Of a stretch of 64,000 bases of DNA, positions 53,001 to 64,000 are shown one piece after another. Origin of the DNA: an uncultured Rhizobiaceae group bacterium (GTDB taxonomy: Bacteria > Pseudomonadota > Alphaproteobacteria > Rhizobiales > Rhizobiaceae); the NCBI GenBank assembly GCA_938044775.1, contig CALIOE010000005.1, positions 1 to 64,000 on the forward strand, written 5' to 3'. The notes under the pieces were generated by a model, which was not told the DNA's origin, did no database searches, and saw only the letters and a list, made by a program, of their open reading frames with translations. The position numbers and the translations under genes were made by a program. Position 1 is the stretch's first letter; each line of letters opens with the position of its first letter.

Positions 53001-53479
53001 CAAAATCTTTGTTCAAGCTCATGTCCTACAAGGACGAATACGAGGTCGCGCGACTGCACTCGACGGCATCTTTTCTTGACGGTTTGTCCAAGCAATTTGA
53101 CGGCAATTTTTCAGTCAAGCATCATCTCGCGCCACCTCTTCTGGCACGCAGCAAGGATGCCCGGGGCCGTCCTGGGAAGCGAGCTTTTGGAACCGGGGTG
53201 AGACCGCTGTTCTCCTTGCTGACGAAACTCAAGGGCTTACGGGGCACGGCGCTTGATCCTTTTGGTTATTCGCGGGAACGCCGGGAGGAGCGTGAGCTGA
53301 TAGTCTGGTTCGAAGAGCTGATGGCCCGATGTATCCGCGAGCTCACGCAGGACAATGCCTCATTGTGGGAAAAAGTCTTGTCAGAACCGATGGAGATCCG
53401 CGGGTATGGTCCTGTCAAAGCACAAGCGATTGCGCTATCGAAGCGAAAAGTCAGCTCACTGCTGGACGACGGGGCCTAA
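50054..53479 (+). CDS. indolepyruvate ferredoxin oxidoreductase, fused alpha/beta
   Basis: TGTQALVRILFDQARRD, CSGCPHNTST, CEGCGDCSVESNC, LVTGVGGTGVVTVGALI. Confidence 0.95.
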   Translation: MSIHQPKFESYQLSDRYNLETGRVFMTGTQALVRILFDQARRDRLAGLSTGGFVSGYRGSPLGGLDMELWRQKQRLVDNGIEFQPAVNEDLAATALLGSQQVESDPNKKVDGVFGLWYGKGPGVDRSGDALKHGNAYGSSPRGGALVVAGDDHGCVSSSMPHQSDAAFLSWFMPVLNPATVSEYLEFGEYGYALSRYSGMWVGFKAISETVESGQSFDLRADRRFVEPDFIVPASGLHYRWPDLPGPQIEERMEHKKHAVFAFADANPIDRLIHRTENARFGFVTTGKAHLDLMEALRLVGLDEVACRRMGIDVYKVGMVWPLARKQALDFVRDKTEVVVVEEKRGIIESQLKEYFYDWPGDKPGRMVGKNDENGDRLIPWTGELSPLQLAPLIARRLDRVFPEEGLLQRAIRLTEEPAIRLQVEGADRTPYFCSGCPHNTSTKVPEGSRALAGIGCHFMASWMDRDTSSLIQMGGEGVNWAASSKFTSNGHVFQNLGEGTWYHSGSMAIRQAIAADATITYKILYNDAVAMTGGQPVDGPVSVQAIAHICRAEGVERIALVSDDPEKFSSADFPSRVTIHHRRELDQVQRDLREVSGVSVLIYEQACATEKRRRRKRGEAVDPARYAVINPLVCEGCGDCSVESNCLSIEPLETEFGRKRQINLSNCNKDFSCLDGFCPSFVTVEGDVRLRKQGADLDLERIAVGLPDCEPRVLDKPYDLLVTGVGGTGVVTVGALITMAAHLENKGASVLDFTGFAQKFGSVLSYIRLAATPGELNQVRIDRRQADALIGCDLVVSSSPKASFCYRPGTRAVLNSAVMPTGDLVQRRDADLQIDRRRKLIEATAGRENVHTFDANAASARLLGDQVFANVMMLGFAWQMGHVPVSRSAVLGAIELNGIAIEKNKAAFTLGRVMAWKPEALSGDLIRSQDPPTDLETIVARRTEYLCDYQDSIWARRYKNRVTAFAQNTADRGSGALAVAAAKSLFKLMSYKDEYEVARLHSTASFLDGLSKQFDGNFSVKHHLAPPLLARSKDARGRPGKRAFGTGVRPLFSLLTKLKGLRGTALDPFGYSRERREERELIVWFEELMARCIRELTQDNASLWEKVLSEPMEIRGYGPVKAQAIALSKRKVSSLLDDGA

Positions 53480-53626
53480 AAGTCCGAACGGGCCGCGGTC
53501 CCCGATATTGTGAGTGGCTTGACACTGTAAATGCTCTTTGCGCCACGCAGCCGGATGGTCGCTTGACGTTTTCGCGGACCTGAACAACAATTCGACGGGG
53601 CCGAGCAGTACGAAAGAACCAATCCA

Positions 53627-54316
53627 ATGGAATCCCTGTCCAATATCCCTTTGTTTGAGGGGCTCGACGCCGGATTGATTGAAACCCAGTCGCGCCGCTG
53701 TGCATGGCGAAGCTATGATGAGAACGAACTCGTCATCGACTATGAGGATGAAACCTGTGATGTTCGTTTCATCGTCTCGGGTCATGCCCGAATTATTCTG
53801 CGCATAGCAACCGGCAAGGAAATGATCCTCGCCGAGATGAAGGAGGGCGACTATTTCGGGGAGATTGCCGCGATAGATGAGTCCGGCCGATCGGCCAATG
53901 TGACAGCTCTGTCGAGGTCCCATATGTGCATTATGCCCCGGGCCGTTTTCCTGGAATTTCTGGCAACTCAGCCCGTGGTGAATCAACGGGTGATGAAGCT
54001 TCTGGCGAAGCGGGTACGCTCGCTCAACCTGCGGCTGGCGGAGCACTCTTTCCTGCAGACCAAGCACCGGCTTTATTCCGAGCTGCTGCGCCTGTCGAGA
54101 CCGCGCATGGGGCATTCTGATCAGCGCAGCATTTCGCCGCCCCCGACTCAAAAGGATATGGCGGCCCGGATAGGAACACGCCGTGAGGTCGTTTCCCGCG
54201 AAATCGCCAATATGAAGCGGGCCGGGATTGTTGATAAGACGACCGGTGCCCTGATTCTGTGCAATTTACCAAAGCTCAACGCCATGATATCTGCCGGCTG
54301 GGAAGAATCAGACTAA
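53627..54316 (+). CDS. Crp/Fnr family transcriptional regulator
   Basis: cNMP-binding region GDYFGEIAAIDESGRSANVTAL and C-terminal HTH TQKDMAARIGTRREVVSREIANM. Confidence 0.93.
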   Translation: MESLSNIPLFEGLDAGLIETQSRRCAWRSYDENELVIDYEDETCDVRFIVSGHARIILRIATGKEMILAEMKEGDYFGEIAAIDESGRSANVTALSRSHMCIMPRAVFLEFLATQPVVNQRVMKLLAKRVRSLNLRLAEHSFLQTKHRLYSELLRLSRPRMGHSDQRSISPPPTQKDMAARIGTRREVVSREIANMKRAGIVDKTTGALILCNLPKLNAMISAGWEESD

Positions 54317-54415
54317 CCCCGCAGACTGTATTCAAAACACATTCCGGTGTGCTCGTGGACCGCAGAGGTGCAGCGGCGTGGATCTGATCCATCAGCCCAA
54401 TTGGGAGAATACCGC

Positions 54416-55333
54416 GTGTCGCGCTATGGGCTGTTCATATTGCTGTTCCTCTTTGGACTTATGTGGGGCGGCACCATACCGCTGACCAAGATCGCCGTGT
54501 CGACCGGTCACCATCCAACGGGACTGATATTCTGGCAATTGTTGTTGAGCGCGCTGGCGCTGGGGACACTCCTGTATTTCAGGCGTCAAACCATTCCTGT
54601 CGATCGTGATCACATCGTTTTCTATGCGATCATTGCGATTGTCGGGACCATCATACCCAACGGATTTTCATACCTGGCGGCGTTTCACCTGCCCGGCGCT
54701 GTAATGGCGCTGGTGATTGCGATGGTACCGATGTTTGCCTTGTTGATTGCTTTGATATTTCGTCTGGAAATGTTTCAGCCGTTGCGCATGTCAGGGGTTA
54801 TCTTAGGCGCAATCGCTATTGCAATGATTGTGCTGCCCGAGACCGGATTGCCGGATCCTTCAAAGGCTCTGTTTGTTCTGGTCGCCCTGATTGCGCCGCT
54901 CTTCTACGGAGTTGAGGCGAACTTCCTGTCAGTCAGCAAATTGGGTGGCACCAATCCGCTTGTCACCCTGTTCGGAGCGGCTGTTGTGGGTGTTTTGATC
55001 ACTTTGCCGGGAACCATTGCCCTGGACGGCTTCATTGATCCAAGGGCCGGTTTTGGTGCCCCCGAATGGGCTCTCATTGGTCAGACCGTTCTCCATATCG
55101 CTGCTTATGCGGGCTATATCTGGATGATCGGCAGGGCAGGCCCGGTTTTCTCCTCCCAGGTTGCCTACATCGTAACGCCGGCTGGCGTAGTTTTCAGCGT
55201 TCTGTTTCTTGACGAAATCCAGTCTCCCTGGCTGTGGCTGGCCATGATGATTCTTCTGATCGGCATTTCGCTCGTGCAACCGCGAGAGTCCGGCGGTTCG
55301 TTGCCTGAACGCGGAAAGACCACAACACCATGA
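54416..55333 (+). CDS. DMT/EamA family transporter
   Basis: Multiple TM helices, GLMWGGTIPLTKIAV; GTG start. Confidence 0.88.
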   Translation: MSRYGLFILLFLFGLMWGGTIPLTKIAVSTGHHPTGLIFWQLLLSALALGTLLYFRRQTIPVDRDHIVFYAIIAIVGTIIPNGFSYLAAFHLPGAVMALVIAMVPMFALLIALIFRLEMFQPLRMSGVILGAIAIAMIVLPETGLPDPSKALFVLVALIAPLFYGVEANFLSVSKLGGTNPLVTLFGAAVVGVLITLPGTIALDGFIDPRAGFGAPEWALIGQTVLHIAAYAGYIWMIGRAGPVFSSQVAYIVTPAGVVFSVLFLDEIQSPWLWLAMMILLIGISLVQPRESGGSLPERGKTTTP

Positions 55334-56181
55334 GACTTGTGAGGTTGATTGCCGCTGTATTCGCTGTTGGACTGACGGGCTTCATTGTTGCAACAACATT
55401 GTTGTATCTGGAGCAGGATCGTCTGATTTTTCGGCCGCCCTCGATTGTCGTTACTGAAACTGAAAACGACTATTTTGAGAAGACTGCCATCACCACTTCC
55501 GATGGTGAAACACTGGCCGCTTTGCATCACCCGGCGAAGACAGGAGAGACGACCATTCTGGTGTTCCACGGCAATGCCGGCGCCGCAGTCTATCAGCGAC
55601 CCAGAGGCGCTCTGCTGGTGGAAGCCGGTTTCGGTGTGCTGCTGGCGGAATATCGCGGATATCCGGGGAGTACGGGAACACCATCGCAGGAAGGATTGTT
55701 TGCCGATGCCCGTGCAACATACGATTTTTTGAAGCAAGATTCATCGGGCCCGGTGGCCCTCTATGGCAGTTCACTGGGTGCGGCGGTGGCCGTGCAGCTT
55801 GCGACGGAACGGGCTGTCTCTGCGCTCGTTCTGGAAGCGCCATTTGATTCAATGCTTGCTGTTGCGCAAAGGCGTTATCCTTGGGTGCCGGTCGCACCAC
55901 TCCTCAAGCATGCCTTCAGGTCAGATTTACAGATCGCCAAAGTGACCGCTCCGATCCTCATCATGCACGGTCAAAAAGACAACGTCGTGCCGCTCGAACA
56001 TGGGAAGCGACTGGCCGGACTGGCTCCGCAGGGTACTGCGTTTGTCGAAATGTCAGGGGCAGGGCACAATGATCTGGCGACATATGGCTCGATTGATCGG
56101 GCAATTGAATTTTTCAAATCTGCCGCTGCCAGTCAATTTGTGCCAGAAAAATTAAGCCCGGCAGCCAAGCCGGATTCGTGA
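55330..56181 (+). CDS. alpha/beta hydrolase, Bem46/ABHD-like
   Basis: VFHGNAGAAVYQRPR, LYGSSLGAAVAVQLA; membrane anchor; 4-nt overlap with upstream gene. Confidence 0.9.
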   Translation: MRLVRLIAAVFAVGLTGFIVATTLLYLEQDRLIFRPPSIVVTETENDYFEKTAITTSDGETLAALHHPAKTGETTILVFHGNAGAAVYQRPRGALLVEAGFGVLLAEYRGYPGSTGTPSQEGLFADARATYDFLKQDSSGPVALYGSSLGAAVAVQLATERAVSALVLEAPFDSMLAVAQRRYPWVPVAPLLKHAFRSDLQIAKVTAPILIMHGQKDNVVPLEHGKRLAGLAPQGTAFVEMSGAGHNDLATYGSIDRAIEFFKSAAASQFVPEKLSPAAKPDS

Positions 56182-58707
<2,526 letters not shown>

Positions 58708-58755
58708 TCACTGAACATAGGCTCTTATGGGCCAAAACCCAAGGCTTTGAAGGCT

Positions 58756-59216
58756 TTAGCCGTCAATCCCCGTGGAGCCGAATCCAGCGCCACCGCGGCC
58801 AGTGTCGCTCAGTGAATCGACTTCATCGATTGCGACCTGAGTCACAGGAGCAATCACCATTTGAGCGACCCGCATGCCCCGCAGAATTCGAAACGATTCC
58901 TGGCTGTGATTGATCAGCGGAACCATAACTTCGCCACGGTAGTCCTCGTCGATCGTGCCGGGCGCGTTGATCACCCCGATGCCCTGTTTGACAGCAAGGC
59001 CGGACCGTGGCCGGACCTGCGCCTCGTGACCAGGCGGAAGTTCGATTTGCAAGCCTGTCGGTACCAGGGCCCGTGCACCGGGTGCCAGATCGATAGGGCT
59101 GTGTTCAGCAAGAGCTGCCCGCAAATCCATACCCGCTGCCCCGCTGGTTGCATAGGAGGGCAGCGCAAGCCCCTGTGAGTGCGGCAGCCGTTTGATGCGA
59201 AGCTTTGGACTTTCCA

Positions 59217-59217
<1 letters not shown>
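58756..59217 (-). CDS. dut: deoxyuridine 5'-triphosphate nucleotidohydrolase
   Basis: [46 protein letters not shown]. Confidence 0.97.
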
Positions 59218-60629
<1,412 letters not shown>

Positions 60630-60808
60630 TCACCGCCAATCTTGGCAGGGCGAGGGCTTTTTAAATCTGCGCTGTGTTGCCCATTTGCCCTTTGACACAT
60701 GCGAGAGCGGACGCTAGAGCATCGCATTCAAAGGCGGGTCGTCCGGTTCGACACCACGCCTCCACGTTAATTCCTGCATCTGCAGACCCGGCTAAACGAG
60801 GCAGACCC

Positions 60809-61225
60809 TTGGCAAAACCAGAATTAGGCGAAAAGCGCATTTGCCCTTCCTGCGGCGCAAAATATTATGACATGAATCGCGACCCGATCACGTGCCCAAA
60901 GTGCTCCGCTGTCTTTGAACTGGCTGTAACAACCGCCAAAGCCAAGCCGGAAAAAGAAGCCGAAAAGCCGAAGGCGGATGAGGCCGACGATGAGGATGAT
61001 GTCGTTGTGGCCGACGGTCCGGAGATCATCAGCCTTGAAGATGCAGATGATGACGACGATGACACGGTCGACGGCGATGATATTCCCGACGACATTCCAG
61101 ATGTCGAAGTCGAGGATGACGACGACGACAAGGCCGATGGTCCGTTCCTTGAAGATGATGATGAAGACGACGACAATCTTGCAGATATTATCCCGACACG
61201 CGCTGACGATGACGACGAGACTTAG
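60809..61225 (+). CDS. TIGR02300 (FYDLN acid) family protein, TTG start
   Basis: LAKPELGEKRICPSCGAKYYDMNRDPITCPKC zinc-ribbon followed by Asp/Glu-rich tail. Confidence 0.88.
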   Translation: MAKPELGEKRICPSCGAKYYDMNRDPITCPKCSAVFELAVTTAKAKPEKEAEKPKADEADDEDDVVVADGPEIISLEDADDDDDDTVDGDDIPDDIPDVEVEDDDDDKADGPFLEDDDEDDDNLADIIPTRADDDDET

Positions 61226-61379
61226 TCCCCGGTTCGGGCGGGCCTGATGCAAATGTCCTGAATCCACCGCGGTTTTGGACTTGTATTTCGAGCGGCGCTT
61301 TCGTAGAACGCCGCTGTTCCGGGAAGTGACGAATTTCCCATCCGCGCGTGCCGCTCCCAAGCGGCAGGCAACAAAGAGC

Positions 61380-61455
<76 letters not shown>

Positions 61456-62203
61456 TTCCCAAAAATGCTTTCAGTATCTGTTTGAACGGCTTAGATGGAG
61501 CTGTCGCGCCGTTACAACCTTGGGTCACCATATTGCGATAGGCCTCTGGTAACCGCTCGGCCACTCATATCCGTGACAATCGCAACAGGATTGGCAGACC
61601 ATGCAGACACGTTCGGCCCATAGCTGCCGTTCGACCGAGTTCTGCTTTTGACGCAGTTAGAGACCAAAGCAGACATTCGCGGCCCACACCGGTTTCTGAA
61701 GTTGAATGACGGCTAAGCGGACAAAGTGACGACTAGCATTCCGTTCAAATGTTCCGTGCGCGACGCCTGTTCGGCGGACAAAAGATGTGCCCAAAACAAT
61801 CACTGGAACAACGCCAACATGGTCGCGGAAACTGGGTTAGCGAGATTTGGATTAAAGAAGTTTTACAAGATTGTGAGAGTGTCGTAATCTTGATTGGAGC
61901 ACATCCCTTCATTGGGAGCCGTATGATCCAATCCGTTCAATTGGTCTGGCGATATCAATGGCATTCAAGAAATACCCAGCGACCAAAGATCGACGAGATA
62001 TTGGTCAAGTTGTTTTTCTCAGCGAGAAGATCGCATCTGCACGTGACCTCAGCTCATGTTGTGTCGGCGTTGAAGCCTCGCTGGAATCAAATTCTGGATT
62101 TGAAGGCTTGATCAGGAAAATTGCTGGACGTGACAAAATCGGTAAACCGAAGTCCGGTTAAACGACATGGGCAAAGTCAGCACCGGAGGAACGCTCGATT
62201 CGA

Positions 62204-62692
62204 ATGGCAGATCGACCAAGTCAACCTATTTTTGGGCGTCGGTGGCTCCTTGCCTCGTCGGGCACGGCCGCTCTGTTCTTGGGTACGCAACACTCGAAAT
62301 CTGCCAGTACCAAAACAACCAACGCTGAGCCAATCCCTCAACCGGCAAAAGCAAGCGCCTCCGCATTTATCGAACGTGCGTTTCAGATGCGTCAGAAGGC
62401 GATTGAACTTGGTGACCAAGCTTATGGCGCAGTTGTGGTGAGAAACGGAGTGATTATTGGTCAATCCTGGAGCAGGGTCACAATCGATGAGGACCCAACC
62501 GGACACGCCGAGATGGCGGCCATCAGGGATGCCGCACGGCGCCTGGCTAGTCGCAATTTGAACGGAGCAATAATGTATTCTTCTTCACGACCCTGTCCGA
62601 TGTGCGAGGCTGCAGCTTATTGGGCGGGAGTTGGCCAAATGGTTTATGGACGAGATGGCGACAATGCGGGTGCGCCAAAACTGTGTCGGTGA
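62204..62692 (+). CDS. cytidine/guanine-type deaminase with N-terminal Tat-like/secretion signal
   Basis: GRRWLLASSGTAALFLG at N-terminus; deaminase motifs HAEMAAI and PCPMCEAAAYWAG. Confidence 0.8.
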   Translation: MADRPSQPIFGRRWLLASSGTAALFLGTQHSKSASTKTTNAEPIPQPAKASASAFIERAFQMRQKAIELGDQAYGAVVVRNGVIIGQSWSRVTIDEDPTGHAEMAAIRDAARRLASRNLNGAIMYSSSRPCPMCEAAAYWAGVGQMVYGRDGDNAGAPKLCR

Positions 62693-62696
62693 TGGA

Positions 62697-63407
62697 ATGA
62701 CACCGCCCACAAGAAAGCTCTTGGCTGTCGCACTTGCATTAGGTCTTGGATCACCAATTGCGACCATCGATCTTCAAGTACTTGCTCAAGAACGAGCTGC
62801 TGAGCCTTCGATGATCAATGACTTTTTAGCAGCCGCATCTTCAAACAACATTGCAGCGCTAAAGCAAGGACTGGACAACGGAGTTTCTGTCGACAGCAGG
62901 GACAAGAATGGAAGGACTGCTCTACTCATCACCACCTATGCCAACGCAATTGATGCAGCACGACTGCTGATCGACGCCGGTGCTGATGTAAACGCAAGGG
63001 ATCGCCTGAATGACAGTCCCTATCTATATGCTGGGGCCGAGGGAAAGTTAGAAATTCTGAAAATGACGGTCGCGGCGGGAGCCGATTTGAATAGTGTGAA
63101 TCGATACGGAGGAACTGCACTAACCCCCGCTGCGCACCATGGTCACGTCGATGTAGTCCGCTATCTCCTGACCACTGACATCGATATCAATCAGATTAAC
63201 AAGCTCGGGTGGACCGCTCTTTTGGAGGCAGTGATCCTCGGCGATGGCGGAGCGACGTATCAGCAGATTGTCGGCCTTCTATTGGATGCCGGAGCCGACC
63301 TATCGATTGGCGACAATGAGGGAGTGAACGCACTTGAACATGCCAAGGCACGCAATCAACGCGAAATCACAAAGCTTTTAGAGAATTCTCAAAGTAGTGG
63401 AAACTGA
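62697..63407 (+). CDS. exported ankyrin-repeat protein
   Basis: DKNGRTALLITTYANAIDAARLLIDAGADVNARD and following ankyrin repeats; N-terminal signal-like LLAVALALGLGSP; start set at MTPPTRK. Confidence 0.85.
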   Translation: MTPPTRKLLAVALALGLGSPIATIDLQVLAQERAAEPSMINDFLAAASSNNIAALKQGLDNGVSVDSRDKNGRTALLITTYANAIDAARLLIDAGADVNARDRLNDSPYLYAGAEGKLEILKMTVAAGADLNSVNRYGGTALTPAAHHGHVDVVRYLLTTDIDINQINKLGWTALLEAVILGDGGATYQQIVGLLLDAGADLSIGDNEGVNALEHAKARNQREITKLLENSQSSGN

Positions 63408-63638
63408 CTGCTCGATCGGGCAAACGAATTGACTTCATGGCGTGTCGGTCGCGCGGTCAACAAAAACACGTCGCAAGGGCTGCAGCTATTCTCGACTGCT
63501 TAGGCGTGCGCACCGCTGTCACCCCGGGATTGGACGAGCGAATGTCGGCTGGGCGGACAAAGCCGTCATTTGGATATGCACTCGTACCATTGAGTGAAGA
63601 TCAATACAGTTACCGCAACTCAAAAAGGAGAGGCGCTT

Positions 63639-64000
63639 ATGTTAGAAATTCTCTTGGTTGTAGGAATAGGTCTTGTGGGTGGCTTCGCTGTCGGTGCGCA
63701 AGCTCAAATCGCTGGTTCCATGGGCAATCGAATTGGTGGGGCTGCTGGGAGTTTCATAGTTCACCTCGGTGGGGCGGTCGCGTCGCTTGCATTGCTGATA
63801 GCTCGAGGCGGAGAAAACATTAGCGAATGGAAGCACTTACCTTGGTACATGTTGGGAAGTGGCCTTTTCGGACTGGTCCTGTACCTGACGCTAAGTCAAA
63901 CCATTCCAAAACTGGGAGCAACATCAGCGATTACATTGGTTGTTGTCGGTCAGCTTCTAGTGGGACTACTTATTGAACATTTCGGATTATTTGATGCCTC
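63639..64000 (+). CDS. DMT transporter, DUF606/YdcZ-like (3' end outside window)
   Basis: AAGGAG SD then MLEILLVVGIGLVGGFAVGAQAQIAGSMGNRIGGAAGSFIVHLGG...; open to window edge, not in ORF track. Confidence 0.7.
   Translation, partial: MLEILLVVGIGLVGGFAVGAQAQIAGSMGNRIGGAAGSFIVHLGGAVASLALLIARGGENISEWKHLPWYMLGSGLFGLVLYLTLSQTIPKLGATSAITLVVVGQLLVGLLIEHFGLFDA

Noticed and set aside
60824-61360. Long antisense ORFs over the TIGR02300 gene (including poly-Ser 60865..61176)
   Set aside because: Mirror of GAT/GAC acidic codons on the coding strand; composition artefact.

Overview
64-kb chromosomal window, most likely from an alphaproteobacterium (inferred from rpsT-dnaA, trpFBA-accD-folC, xseB-dxs, mutM, RegB/RegA, and the TIGR02300-type protein beside tRNA-Ala). 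Much of it is core genome: hrpB, ynjBCD-like ABC transporter, glpK, mutM, echA, rpsT, dnaA, xseB, dxs, trpF/B/A, accD, folC, fused iorAB, gyrB, dut, aroA, tRNA-Ala(GGC). Accessory pieces sit between these blocks. The strongest candidate for an under-described system is a convergent heme-enzyme locus at about 9.1-16.9 kb. It encodes a 501-aa membrane protein with a duplicated domain, a DyP-type peroxidase, a y4iL-like catalase-fold protein, a lipoprotein and an 812-aa RoxA/CCP-like diheme cytochrome. Other points of interest are an algal-type vanadium haloperoxidase with a Ser-to-Ala-looking change in its GH motif, a probable exported deaminase paired with an ankyrin protein downstream of tRNA-Ala, a GANTC-rich spacer, a leader ORF and leftward terminator upstream of dnaA, an untracked 44-aa membrane ORF behind sco1, and a tRNA-Ala with an apparent 1:72 mismatch. 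Family names come from motif recognition by eye. No database search was run.
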